NCBI GenBank assembly: GCA_018712945.1
Contig: DVFZ01000005.1
Location: 1-38,260, forward strand
Length of the DNA stretch: 38,260 nucleotides
Source of the DNA: Candidatus Pullichristensenella stercorigallinarum
GTDB taxonomy: Bacteria; Bacillota; Clostridia; Christensenellales; Aristaeellaceae
Reading direction: 5' to 3'
Part shown: one piece after another, positions 1 to 9,921 of the stretch
How positions within the stretch are numbered: the first letter of the stretch is position 1
Layout of the letters: each line of letters starts with the position of its first letter
Notes under the pieces: model-generated
Told to the model about the DNA's origin: nothing
Databases searched by the model: none
The model's input: the letters and a program-made list of their open reading frames with translations, nothing else
Translations under genes and position numbers: made by a program

Positions 1-39
1 CATGCGGGAACAATGCTTCCTGACTGCGGCTGTGCAAAA

Positions 40-150
40 CATTAAGAGGCTCGTGGCCTCTTTGCGGCGTGTGTATCTATATATTATCCCCTGCATTTTC
101 ACTCAAATGCAGGGGTTTGTCAATGGTCTGAGACACGGTTTCCCGTGTCT
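40..150 (-). terminator. Three stacked hairpins downstream of ftsZ
   Basis: Past the ftsZ stop the minus strand holds three perfect hairpins: an 8-bp stem with a GAAA tetraloop (131-150), an 11-bp stem with a 6-nt loop (88-115), and a 7-bp stem (44-62) followed by AATGTTTTG. The last is the most terminator-like, although its T-run is short. They probably end the dcw transcript, either as a terminator or as 3'-end-protecting structures. The stems are seen in the sequence; the role is inferred. Confidence 0.6.
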
Positions 151-166
151 GCAAAGCCGCATTGGC

Positions 167-1438
<1,272 letters not shown>

Positions 1439-1477
1439 AAGGCATCCCCCTCGTTGACAAAATTTGTATCTCTATTC

Positions 1478-2662
1478 TCATTTGAACCAGCCCTTGAGCT
1501 TTTTAATGCCGCCCTCTTTGGGGCTCTGCTGCTCAATCGAATCAAAGATAAGATCCACCAGGCCCAGCGCGCTCGCATAGACGGGGCTGTTCAGCTTTGC
1601 GGACTTGGCCACCGGCACCTTCACCGGCCGGCCCAGCTTCGAGGCCAGGTATTCCCGGCCGCCGCGCATCAGGGAAATGCCGCCGCCGGTGAGGAACACC
1701 TGCGAGCGCGGCCCAAGTAGGCCCGCGGCGTCGTTTTTAAGCGTAAGGTCGATCATATCGCACAATTCGTCCATGCTCTTTTCCACCGGGCGCTTGACGT
1801 ATTCGCGCGGGAACGACAAGCGCTCCCCGTTCGCGCCGGTCACTTCAGAATAGGCGTCCTGGTCGAACTCGTCGGGATTGAACACATATCTGCGCTTAAT
1901 CTGCTCCGCGGCGCGCATCGGTATACGCAATTCCTCGCACAGATCGGCGGTAATCTGCCCGCCGCCCTGCGGCAACATGGCGTGATACGTAATCGCGTCG
2001 CCCTCAATGACGGAAATTTCGCTGTTGAGATAGCCCACGTCGATGAGCATGGCCACGCGGTCGCGCTCCTCCAGCGAGAGCAGAAGCAGGCTTTCGCCCA
2101 GCGTCGGCGACAAAAAGCCGAGGATGGAAACGCCCATGCTTCCCATCAGGCCCTTCATATCCTCAATAAACATCGGCTCCGCCACCACAAAGGAAACCTG
2201 CGCGCGGAGGCGTTCGCCGTGCGCGCCCAGGGGCATCATCGTTTTTTTGCCGTCGTCAACGATAAACCACGCCGGCGAACGGTGCATCACATAGCCGCCC
2301 AATTCGGCGATTTTCAGTTCTTCCGCCACTGCGTCCTGCACGCGGTTGACGTCGTCCTCGGAAATCTCGCCCGGGGTTTCCAGCGTAATCTCCGCCTCGC
2401 CCGTGCACACATGGGTAAACTCGCCGGGCACGCCGATATAAATCTCGCGTACCTTGGAATTGGCCTCCAGCTCCGCCGCGGCGATGGAATCGCGCGCCAC
2501 GCGCGCAAGCTGCTCCGGCGTATTCCAATCGCCCTGCGAAAATCCATCGTAGGGCACTGTACCCGAGCCGATGATATCACAGCGGTTCACGCCGCCGCTC
2601 TGAGCGATCAGCGTAACGATCTTTGAAGTGCCAAAGTCAATGGCGGCGACCTGTGTTTTCAT
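1478..2662 (-). CDS. ftsA: Cell division protein FtsA
   Basis: Actin-family ATPase that tethers FtsZ filaments to the membrane and recruits later divisome proteins. The N-terminus has the phosphate-1 motif (AIDFGTSKI, residues 7-15); the adenosine-side motif TGGGISLMRGG is near the C-terminal end of the fold. The last residues, IKKLKGWFK, form the expected short amphipathic membrane-targeting helix. Length 394 aa is typical. The gene is separated from ftsQ by 204 bp that contain their own promoter, so ftsA-ftsZ can be transcribed independently of the upstream cluster as well as by readthrough. Confidence 0.96.
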   Translation of the reverse strand: MKTQVAAIDFGTSKIVTLIAQSGGVNRCDIIGSGTVPYDGFSQGDWNTPEQLARVARDSIAAAELEANSKVREIYIGVPGEFTHVCTGEAEITLETPGEISEDDVNRVQDAVAEELKIAELGGYVMHRSPAWFIVDDGKKTMMPLGAHGERLRAQVSFVVAEPMFIEDMKGLMGSMGVSILGFLSPTLGESLLLLSLEERDRVAMLIDVGYLNSEISVIEGDAITYHAMLPQGGGQITADLCEELRIPMRAAEQIKRRYVFNPDEFDQDAYSEVTGANGERLSFPREYVKRPVEKSMDELCDMIDLTLKNDAAGLLGPRSQVFLTGGGISLMRGGREYLASKLGRPVKVPVAKSAKLNSPVYASALGLVDLIFDSIEQQSPKEGGIKKLKGWFK

Positions 2663-2721
2663 AACGTCCGTTTACCCCTCGTATGCGTCCCCTCTTGCAT
2701 CCAGGACGCCAAACTAATGTT

Positions 2722-2750
2722 ATTATACATATTTTTCAGGCAATATGCAA
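2722..2750 (-). promoter_or_regulatory. Promoter of ftsA-ftsZ
   Basis: On the minus strand TTGCAT (2745-2750), a 17-nt spacer and a perfect TATAAT (2722-2727) stand 60 nt before the ftsA ATG, in a local AT-rich island inside an otherwise GC-rich cluster. The 204-bp ftsQ-ftsA gap is large compared with the other gaps here, supporting a real internal promoter. Confidence 0.75.
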
Positions 2751-2866
2751 ACGGGAATCGGGCAAAAAGACCAATTTTTCCAATATGTCAAAATACTTTC
2801 AAAGTCTTGGCGCGAAGCCGTCACACAATCGCGGCGAAGCTGCGGCAGGAGGGAAAACTTTCACCC

Positions 2867-3601
2867 TCAACGGGCGCTGTAATCGGCCTTGTTGCCGCTG
2901 GAAACATCCAATGTGCCGCTGGTTTCGCCCCGGGCTTCCAGGTCTTTGAGCGTACCCGCCATCCAGATAATCTTGTTGTTCATATTTTCGCTGTTTCCCA
3001 AATCCACGCGCATCCCCGTGCGCGTGTAAATGTAGAGGCTGTTTGCATCCGAAACGTTCAGCTCGGAAACGTATTGGGTGGCGCCGTTGTCATACAAAGC
3101 GTCGAGCACAGCGGTCATGGCGGAAAGCCGCGCCGAAGGGGCGGACACGACCTCGCCCAGCCGGTAGGAGGTAACGCCCAGCCCCGTGACATAGACCGCA
3201 TCGGTGTCCGGCAGGGTGGAAAGCCGCTCGATCACCGTGCCGTCGCGTTCCAACGTGAGCACCACGCCCGCGTGCGCCACCACCGCCTCACACACGCGCT
3301 CGCGCACGTTGAGCACAATTTCTGAGGGATAGTTCTTTTCCAGGCTGACCAGCTCCACCAGGCCGCCGCTTTCAAGGGCGGGGCGCACGGTTTCTTCGTC
3401 CACATCGCGCATCTTCCCGCCCAGCGGCAGCCGGGCGGCGCGCATGATGCTCTGGTCGTCGATGGTCTGGTTGCCCTCCACGCGCACGTCGCGCGCGATG
3501 AATACGGCGTTGTCCAGCAGCAGATATACGGCCAGGGCGAGCGCGGCAAGCAACGCCGCCAAAGCCAGTATTTTTCGCCTTTTCCGCGCGGTCAGCCTCA
3601 T
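2867..3601 (-). CDS. ftsQ: Cell division protein FtsQ/DivIB
   Basis: Bitopic divisome protein. A basic N-terminus (MRLTARKRRK) is followed by a membrane helix (about residues 11-29), then a POTRA domain (starting VFIARDVRVEGNQTI) and the beta domain of the FtsQ/DivIB family, which links the FtsA/FtsZ side to the septal synthase FtsW-PBP2 through FtsL/DivIC. At 244 aa it is normal for the family. The sequence is poorly conserved, as usual, so identification relies on topology, the POTRA start and the position between murA and ftsA. It follows murA by 12 bp, with GGAGG upstream of the ATG. Confidence 0.88.
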   Translation of the reverse strand: MRLTARKRRKILALAALLAALALAVYLLLDNAVFIARDVRVEGNQTIDDQSIMRAARLPLGGKMRDVDEETVRPALESGGLVELVSLEKNYPSEIVLNVRERVCEAVVAHAGVVLTLERDGTVIERLSTLPDTDAVYVTGLGVTSYRLGEVVSAPSARLSAMTAVLDALYDNGATQYVSELNVSDANSLYIYTRTGMRVDLGNSENMNNKIIWMAGTLKDLEARGETSGTLDVSSGNKADYSAR

Positions 3602-3613
3602 TGGTATCCTCCG

Positions 3614-4849
3614 TCAAATCCTCTGCACGCTCGCGCCCAGCGCGGCGAGCATGTTTTCCAGCGATTCATAGCCGCGATCAATCAATTCCACGTTTTCCAC
3701 GCGGCTTTCACCCTCGGCGGCCAGCGCCGCGATTACCAGCGCCGCGCCGCCGCGCAGGTCGCCCGCCTGCACGTCCGCGCCGTAGAGCTTGCCGCCCCGC
3801 ACCACGGCCAGGCGGCCGCTTAAAAAGATGTCCGCGCCCATGCGCCTGAGCTGCGCCGCGTGGGCAAAGCGGTTTTCAAACACGTTTTCGACGATCACGC
3901 TGGCGCCCTCCACAGCGCAGGCCAGGGCCATGAACTGGGCCTGCAGGTCGGTGGGAAAGCCGGGAAACGGCTGGGTGGAAACTTCGAAGGGCCGCAGCGT
4001 CCGCGCGCGCAGGAAAATTTCCGTTTCGCCGCTTTCCACCTCGCAACCGGCCTGCCGCAGTTTATCCAGCACCGCGCCCAGGTCGCCGGGGCAGGCGCGG
4101 CGAAGATGCACCTCCCCGCGCGTGGCCGCGGCCGCGGCCAGCAGTGTGCCGGCCACAATGCGGTCGGGCAGGGGCCGGTAGCGCGCCCCGCCCAGCGCCT
4201 TTACGCCCTCGATGACCACGCGGTCGCTGCCGCCGCCATGCACGCGGCCGCCCAGGGCATTGATGAAGTTCTGTAAATCCCGAATCTCTGGCTCGCGCGC
4301 GGCATTATGTATGGTGGTTTTCCCCCGCGCCAGCACCGCGGCCATCATCACGTTTTCCGTGGCCCCAACGCTGGGAAAATCCAGGTATACGTCCGCGCCG
4401 CGCAGCCGCGCGCCGTCGCACTCGATCATGCCGTGCGCCTCGCGTATGGTCACGCCCAGCGCCCGCAGTCCCTTCAGGTGCAGGTCAATCGGCCTTTGCC
4501 CGATTTCGCAGCCGCCGGGATAACTCACCCGCGCCCGCCGGAAGCGCCCGATGAGCGGGCCGAGCATGAAGATGGACGAGCGCAGGCGCTTGGAAAGCTG
4601 CTCGGGCATTTCGTGGCTCTCGGCGCGCGAGGCGTCCAGAACCACGTTTTTGCCGCGCGCCTCCACGCGGCAACCCAGCGTTTCCAAAATGGAAAGCATG
4701 TTGCGCGCGTCTACGAGGTTCGGGCAATCCTCAATCGTCACCGGCTCGTCGGTCAGCATCGCCGCCGCCAGGATCGGCAGCACCGCGTTCTTTGCGCAGG
4801 CGACCTCCATTTCCCCGCAAAGCCGCCTCCCGCCCTTCACCAGAAACAT
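3614..4849 (-). CDS. murA: UDP-N-acetylglucosamine 1-carboxyvinyltransferase MurA
   Basis: Cytosolic enzyme of the first committed step of peptidoglycan synthesis: it transfers enolpyruvate from PEP to UDP-GlcNAc and is the fosfomycin target. The active-site cysteine is present (PGGCEIG, Cys114), as is the conserved Lys-Asn pair near the N-terminus (AKNAVLP, Lys20-Asn21). At 411 aa it is full length. The open frame continues upstream of the ATG at 4849, but recognisable family sequence starts with MFLVKGG and a GAGGAT motif precedes it. It lies in the slot usually held by murG, behind a 92-bp gap carrying a hairpin. Confidence 0.95.
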   Translation of the reverse strand: MFLVKGGRRLCGEMEVACAKNAVLPILAAAMLTDEPVTIEDCPNLVDARNMLSILETLGCRVEARGKNVVLDASRAESHEMPEQLSKRLRSSIFMLGPLIGRFRRARVSYPGGCEIGQRPIDLHLKGLRALGVTIREAHGMIECDGARLRGADVYLDFPSVGATENVMMAAVLARGKTTIHNAAREPEIRDLQNFINALGGRVHGGGSDRVVIEGVKALGGARYRPLPDRIVAGTLLAAAAATRGEVHLRRACPGDLGAVLDKLRQAGCEVESGETEIFLRARTLRPFEVSTQPFPGFPTDLQAQFMALACAVEGASVIVENVFENRFAHAAQLRRMGADIFLSGRLAVVRGGKLYGADVQAGDLRGGAALVIAALAAEGESRVENVELIDRGYESLENMLAALGASVQRI

Positions 4850-4865
4850 ATATCCTCGCCGCCTT

Positions 4866-4910
4866 CCATAGCATCCGGGCGATAAAACATCGCTCCTGTC
4901 TATGCTATGG
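4866..4910 (-). promoter_or_regulatory. Two-tier RNA hairpin in the murA leader
   Basis: Minus-strand RNA would form a 9-bp outer stem (CCATAGCAT with ATGCTATGG; 4902-4910 and 4866-4874), an internal loop, and an inner 5-bp stem GCGAT/ATCGC (4889-4893 and 4879-4883) closed by a 5-nt loop. It ends 17 nt before the murA start, just before its ribosome site. No known riboswitch class was recognised. It could control murA translation or be an RNA processing site. Confidence 0.6.
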
Positions 4911-4941
4911 GAATGCGCGGGAAAAGGTGCGTGTCCACCCA

Positions 4942-6039
4942 TCAGATTGGGTCCGCGTCGCGGGAAATATTGAGCAACAGCCCCACCGCGCCCATGATGA
5001 TGGAAATGGAGGTCCCACCGGCGCTGAAGAAGGGCAGCGGCAATCCCGTGGTGGGCATCAGCCCAATGACCACGGCCGCGTTGAGCACGCACTGCACGCC
5101 GATCATGGCCGTAATGCCCCCGGCCAGCAGGCTGCCAAAGCGGTCCTGGCAGCGCATGGCCACGCGCAGGCCAAAGAGCACGAACGCCGCGAACATGCAA
5201 AGCACCAGCACGCAGCCGAAAAAGCCCAGATCCTCCCCCACCACGGCGAAGATGAAGTCGCTTTCCGGGTAGGGCAAAAAGGCATACTTCTGCCGGCCCT
5301 TGCCCAGCCCCATGCCAAACAACCCGCCCGAGCCAAAGGCCATCAGCGACTGGGAGAGCTGGTAGCCCTCGTTGGTAAGGTAGGCAAAGGGATCGCGGAA
5401 GGACATCAGCCGCGCGCGGCGGTAGTCCTCCGAAAGCGCGTAAAACATCCCCAGCGCCGCACCCGCCACGCCGACGACGCCAAGATGCAGCCACCGCGCC
5501 CCGGCCATGAGCACCATCACCGCCGCAACGATGATGAGGCTGCCGGCGGTGGAAAGGTTCGGCTGCAGGAGAATGAGCATGAACATCACGCCCGGGATGA
5601 TAAACAGCGGTACCAGCCCGGTAAAAAACTTGCGCACGTCCCTGCCCGGGGCGCTCAGCGCGCGGGCCAGGAAGAGAATCATGGCATACTTGGCCAGCTC
5701 CGAGGGCTGGAAGCTCAAAGGGCCTATGCGCAGCCAGCGGCGCGAGCCGTTGAGCATCCTGCCCACGCCGGGAATGGCCACCAGAATCAAAAGCACGATG
5801 CTGACGCCCACCAGGGTAAGCGTCACAGCCGGGTTGTTCAGCTTGCGGTAGTCCAGGCGCAGGATGACCAGCATCATCGCCGCGCCCACGCCGATGCCCA
5901 CGAGCTGGGAGACGACCTCCGAAAGCGCGTTGCCATCGTCCTGGGCGTTGTAGTAGCTGGCCGCGTAGAGCACGACCAGCCCCGTGAGCAACAACAGCAG
6001 GAACGAAAACAGCACGCCCCTGTCCACGCGGCGGGTCAA
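4942..6039 (-). CDS. ftsW: Septal peptidoglycan glycosyltransferase FtsW (SEDS family)
   Basis: Polytopic SEDS protein that polymerises lipid II glycan strands at the septum with its partner class B PBP (SpoVD/FtsI, same cluster). The whole chain is hydrophobic, with about ten predicted membrane helices. Family motifs include SFQPSELAKYAMI (109-121), GKGRQKYAFLP (246-256) and the acidic catalytic residue in PESDFIFAVVGEDLG (Asp261). The end has the conserved LPFFSAGGTS segment. The start is probably TTG, overlapping the murD stop as TTGA, with GGAG 11 nt upstream; a GTG four codons later is possible. SpoVE or RodA are the alternatives, but the dcw position favours FtsW. Confidence 0.92.
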   Translation of the reverse strand: MTRRVDRGVLFSFLLLLLTGLVVLYAASYYNAQDDGNALSEVVSQLVGIGVGAAMMLVILRLDYRKLNNPAVTLTLVGVSIVLLILVAIPGVGRMLNGSRRWLRIGPLSFQPSELAKYAMILFLARALSAPGRDVRKFFTGLVPLFIIPGVMFMLILLQPNLSTAGSLIIVAAVMVLMAGARWLHLGVVGVAGAALGMFYALSEDYRRARLMSFRDPFAYLTNEGYQLSQSLMAFGSGGLFGMGLGKGRQKYAFLPYPESDFIFAVVGEDLGFFGCVLVLCMFAAFVLFGLRVAMRCQDRFGSLLAGGITAMIGVQCVLNAAVVIGLMPTTGLPLPFFSAGGTSISIIMGAVGLLLNISRDADPI

Positions 6040-7406
6040 GACATGTTGGACTCCAGATCCTTTACGATCCGCTTGAATTCGCGCCCACGCGCCTCATAAT
6101 CGGTAAACATGTCGAAACTGGCGCACGCCGGGGACAAAAGCACATTGCCGCCCGGAGCGGCCAGTGCGCGCGCCACGGCAATGGCCTTTTCAAAATCGTG
6201 GCCGGCGCGCACGCAGTTTGTAAAGCCTTCGTCTTTGAGCGCGGCTTCAATGGAATCCGCAGTGTCGCCGATCAGCACGGCGTTGGTGATATTGCCGCGC
6301 AAAAGCTCGCGCCCCAGCGGGTGATAGTCGGCCTTTTTATAGCTGCCGCCAAGAATGATGACCGTGGGCGCGGTCATTGAGCGCACAGCCCAGAGGGTCG
6401 AATCGACGTTCGTGCCCTTGGAATCGTTGATATAGCGCACTTTATCCAGCTCGCGCACAAACTCCAGGCGGTGTTCCACGCCCTGGAAGGCGCGCAGCGT
6501 GTGGCGCACCACCGGCGCGGGAATGCCTGCCGAGAGCGCCATCGCCGTGGCGGCCAGGGCGTTTTCCAGGTTGTGCGGGCCGGGCAAGGCGATCTCCTCC
6601 ACCGTGCAGACTGCGCGCGCCCCACCCTCGTCTTCAAAGATGATTTTACCATCGCGCACAAGCGCGCCCGAAGTCGCCTCGCCGCTGCGGGAAAACCATA
6701 CCACCTTGCCGCGCGCGTGGGCGGCCATGGCGCGGGTGACGGCATTGTCGTAGTTGAGCACCACAAAATCGCCCTCGCGGCAGTTTTCAAAGATGCGCTC
6801 CTTGAGGGCTATGTATTTTTCCATGGTGCCATGGCGGTTCAAGTGGTCTTCGGTGACGTTGAGCACCGCCGCCACCGCCGGATGGAACTGCGAAACCGTC
6901 TCCAGCTGGAAGGAGGAGACTTCGCATACCGTCACATCCCCGGCGCGCATTTTCAGCGCCGCCTGTGCGTAGGGCGCGCCGATGTTGCCCACCACCCAGG
7001 TGCGGCGGCCGGCGTTTTTGAAAATCTCGCCCAGCAGCGTGCAGGTGGTGGTTTTGCCGTTGGTGCCGGTCACGGCCAACAAAAGCCCGGTGGATTCGCG
7101 GTAGGCGTATTCCAGCTCGCCCATCACCTCTATGCCCATTTCCCAGGCACGGAGCACCGCCGGGTGCGTATCGGGAATGCCGGGGCTGAGGATCAATGCG
7201 TCCATGCCCTCCAGAAGCGGCAGAGGGTCTTTCTCCCCAAGACGCCAATGGACGCCCTGCACGTTCAAATCGTCCAGCGCGCCCGCGAATTCTTCTTTGG
7301 TTTTCAGGTCGGTAATGGTTACCTCGCAGCCGTGCTCGAGCAAAAGCCGCGCCGCGGCCGCGCCGCTGCGCGCCATGCCGAGCACGAGCGCTTTTTTGAT
7401 TTGCAT
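6036..7406 (-). CDS. murD: UDP-N-acetylmuramoyl-L-alanine--D-glutamate ligase MurD
   Basis: ATP-dependent cytosolic ligase that adds D-Glu to UDP-MurNAc-L-Ala. Three-domain Mur ligase: an N-terminal UDP-binding Rossmann domain (starting KKALVLGMARSG), a central ATPase domain with P-loop GTNGKTT (114-120), and the C-terminal domain after the NDSKGTNVDS segment. Length 456 aa is standard. The frame extends 14 codons upstream, but the ATG at 7406 has AAGGAGGGG immediately before it and matches family starts. It follows mraY by 16 bp and overlaps ftsW by 4 bp, suggesting translational coupling. Confidence 0.96.
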   Translation of the reverse strand: MQIKKALVLGMARSGAAAARLLLEHGCEVTITDLKTKEEFAGALDDLNVQGVHWRLGEKDPLPLLEGMDALILSPGIPDTHPAVLRAWEMGIEVMGELEYAYRESTGLLLAVTGTNGKTTTCTLLGEIFKNAGRRTWVVGNIGAPYAQAALKMRAGDVTVCEVSSFQLETVSQFHPAVAAVLNVTEDHLNRHGTMEKYIALKERIFENCREGDFVVLNYDNAVTRAMAAHARGKVVWFSRSGEATSGALVRDGKIIFEDEGGARAVCTVEEIALPGPHNLENALAATAMALSAGIPAPVVRHTLRAFQGVEHRLEFVRELDKVRYINDSKGTNVDSTLWAVRSMTAPTVIILGGSYKKADYHPLGRELLRGNITNAVLIGDTADSIEAALKDEGFTNCVRAGHDFEKAIAVARALAAPGGNVLLSPACASFDMFTDYEARGREFKRIVKDLESNMS

Positions 7407-7422
7407 AAGCCCCTCCTTTTCG

Positions 7423-8418
7423 TCAGGCCGTGAAGCCCGACAGCGCAAGCAGGCACAACAGCACGGTTACGATATAGTACATCGCCACCACGCGCGTTTC
7501 CGGCATGCCGCTCAACTCAAAGTGATGATGCAGCGGCGCCATGCGGAAAATGCGCTTGCCGTGCGTGGCCTTGAAGTACGTCACCTGGATGATGTCCGAA
7601 AGGCTCGAGACAAACATCGCAAAGGCGATCACCGGCAAAAGCAGCGAAAGCCGCGTTACCAGGCAAATGCCCACCAACGCGCCGCCAATGAAGAACGAAC
7701 CGACGTCGCCCATGAACACGCTGGCCGGATAAGCGTTGAAGCGCAGAAAGCCCAACAGGCCGCCCGCCATCGCACCGGCGAAAATGGCGGTGTTGATCAG
7801 GTTATCGGCATTGGCCGGGTCTGCGCCCGCCATCAGCACGCAGATCAGCGCCATCGTCGCAAAATCAAACAGCGAGCATCCGCCCAGCAGGCCATCCAAC
7901 CCGTCCAGCAGGTTTGCGGAATTGACCGTACCCACGAGGATAAACATCATCACCGGGATGTAGAACCAGCCCAAATCCCATTCCACGCCAAAAAACGGCA
8001 CGATCAGCTTTGAGCCGATCAGGGGGTGATTGTACGCCCAGATGGACAGCCCCAGGGCGATGACCGCTTGCGGCGCCAGCTTCTGTTTGGGCGTGAGGCC
8101 CAGCGAGCGGTGCAGCTTGACCTTGATAAAATCGTCCACAAAGCCGACCAGCCCAAAGCCCACGGCGCAGACGATTGCAATCAACAGAAAATCCCAGCGG
8201 CTTTCGCCCTGGGCGAACACGAGCGCCGCGATCAGCGCCGGAACCGCAAAAATCACGCCGCCCATAGTGGGAATGCCCTGCTTTTTCTTATGCGACTGCG
8301 GGCCGAGATCATAGATCGTCTGCCCGAATTTCATGCGTCTGAGCCACGGAATCACCACTGGCCCAAAGACGATGGCCATCACAAACGCGGCGATGATGGT
8401 CAAAATCAACCGTTGCAT
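7423..8418 (-). CDS. mraY: Phospho-MurNAc-pentapeptide transferase MraY
   Basis: Integral membrane transferase that makes lipid I from UDP-MurNAc-pentapeptide and undecaprenyl phosphate. Multiple membrane helices carry the hallmark motifs: SHKKKQGIPTMGG (42-54), the Asp pair in FVDDF (95-96), NLLDGLDGL (169-177) and the cytosolic HHH loop (APLHHHFEL) near the C-terminus. Length 331 aa fits the family. It lies between murE and murD; murF, which normally comes between murE and mraY, is missing. Confidence 0.97.
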   Translation of the reverse strand: MQRLILTIIAAFVMAIVFGPVVIPWLRRMKFGQTIYDLGPQSHKKKQGIPTMGGVIFAVPALIAALVFAQGESRWDFLLIAIVCAVGFGLVGFVDDFIKVKLHRSLGLTPKQKLAPQAVIALGLSIWAYNHPLIGSKLIVPFFGVEWDLGWFYIPVMMFILVGTVNSANLLDGLDGLLGGCSLFDFATMALICVLMAGADPANADNLINTAIFAGAMAGGLLGFLRFNAYPASVFMGDVGSFFIGGALVGICLVTRLSLLLPVIAFAMFVSSLSDIIQVTYFKATHGKRIFRMAPLHHHFELSGMPETRVVAMYYIVTVLLCLLALSGFTA

Positions 8419-8439
8419 CTTCTGTTGCCCTCCCCGGCG

Positions 8440-9900
8440 CTACTTTCCACGCATTTCCTTCAGCAGCTCTTTTACGACGATCTTTTCGTCGAAGGGGTGC
8501 TTGACGCCCCTGATCTCCTGATAGGTTTCATGCCCCTTGCCGGCAAGCACGATAACGTCGGAAACCTTGGCGATGGAAAGCGCGTGGCGAATCGCCTCGC
8601 GGCGATTCTCTATCACGGTATATTCGCAACCCGTATGGCGGATTCCTTCCTCAATTTGGTTGAGAATTTCGAAAGGGTCCTCGTTGCGGGGATTGTCGCT
8701 GGTAAGGATGACCAAATCCGCCAGCTCCCCGGCGATTTCGCCCATGATGGGCCGCTTGCCATGGTCGCGGTCGCCGCCGCAGCCGAACAGGGCGATGAGG
8801 CGGCCCTTGGTGGTTTCGCGCACGGACTTGAGAATGTTTTCCAGGCTGTCGGGCGAATGCGCATAGTCCAGGATAACGCGATAGGGCGTTTCGGTTTCCA
8901 GAAGCTCTATGCGGCCCGGCACGGCGCGCACATCCTCCAGGCCGTTGCGGATGGCTTCGGGGCCAATGCCCAGCACGATAGCCACGCCGGCGGCGAGCAG
9001 GGCATTGTACACATTAAAGATGCCCGAAAGTTGCAGGTTGACCATCACCCGGAACTGCTTGTGGCTGGTGAGCAGGAACGTCAGCCCGCGCTCGCCCACT
9101 TCGATATCGTTGGCGTAAACGTCGCTCGACTCACGGATTCCCGTGCGCAACGCCTTGCGCCCCAGCGCGGCAACGCCCTCAGCCACGCGCTCATCATCGC
9201 AGTTATAGACGATGGCCTCGGACATATCCTCATAAAGCAGGCGCATCTTTGCCGCGAAGTAAGCGTCCATATCGCCAAAATAGTCCAGATGATCCTGGGA
9301 AAAATTCGTAAACGCCGCCACCGCAAAGCGCATGCCGCTCAGGCGGTGCATGGCCAGCGCGTGGGCCGAAACCTCCATCACCACATATTCCGCGCCCGCG
9401 TCGGCCATGCTCTTTAGGAGCATCTGCACTTCGATGGGGTCGGGCGTGGTCAAGCGCGAGGGAATGACCTCCTCGCCAATCATCGAGCACACCGTGCCGA
9501 TCATGCCCGTCTTATGCCCGGCGGCCTCGAGAATGGATTTGACCAGAAAACTCGAAGTCGTCTTGCCCTTGGTGCCGGTAATGCCGATCAGCTTCATGCG
9601 GCGGGCGGGATTTCCGAAAAACTCCTGCGCCATGTAGGAAAGCGCCCGACGCACGCTTTGCACCTTGACCTGCGGGCAGTCAAGCGGCAATTCCCGCTCC
9701 ACCACCAGCGCCGCCGCGCCGCTTTCCATGGCCTGCGGCGCCAGGTCGTGCGCGTCGGTGTGCATGCCGGGAATGCAGAAAAACAGAGCTCCCGGGGTGA
9801 CCTTGCGCGAATCTGTGCACAGCGAGACGATTTCCGTCTGCGCGTCGCCGGTTATTTTTACCTCGCCGGGAACTGCTCCCGCAAGCGCGTTGAGCTTCAT
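8440..9900 (-). CDS. murE: UDP-MurNAc-L-Ala-D-Glu:meso-diaminopimelate ligase MurE
   Basis: Adds the third stem-peptide residue. P-loop GTKGKTT is at 109-115, a candidate carbamylated lysine is in AAKMRL (Lys218), and the amino-acid specificity motif is DNPRNEDP (402-409). DNPR is known to select meso-diaminopimelate rather than lysine, so this wall should be mDAP type. The ATG at 9900 is chosen because AGGGGG stands 9 nt upstream; a TTG two codons earlier would be only 3 nt from it. Length 486 aa is normal. It follows spoVD by 21 bp. Confidence 0.97.
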   Translation of the reverse strand: MKLNALAGAVPGEVKITGDAQTEIVSLCTDSRKVTPGALFFCIPGMHTDAHDLAPQAMESGAAALVVERELPLDCPQVKVQSVRRALSYMAQEFFGNPARRMKLIGITGTKGKTTSSFLVKSILEAAGHKTGMIGTVCSMIGEEVIPSRLTTPDPIEVQMLLKSMADAGAEYVVMEVSAHALAMHRLSGMRFAVAAFTNFSQDHLDYFGDMDAYFAAKMRLLYEDMSEAIVYNCDDERVAEGVAALGRKALRTGIRESSDVYANDIEVGERGLTFLLTSHKQFRVMVNLQLSGIFNVYNALLAAGVAIVLGIGPEAIRNGLEDVRAVPGRIELLETETPYRVILDYAHSPDSLENILKSVRETTKGRLIALFGCGGDRDHGKRPIMGEIAGELADLVILTSDNPRNEDPFEILNQIEEGIRHTGCEYTVIENRREAIRHALSIAKVSDVIVLAGKGHETYQEIRGVKHPFDEKIVVKELLKEMRGK

Positions 9901-9921
9901 TTGCAATAACCCCCTGTAACG

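Noticed and set aside
4850-5494. N-terminal extension of murA by about 215 codons
   Set aside because: It runs out of frame through ftsW; family similarity begins at the ATG at 4849.
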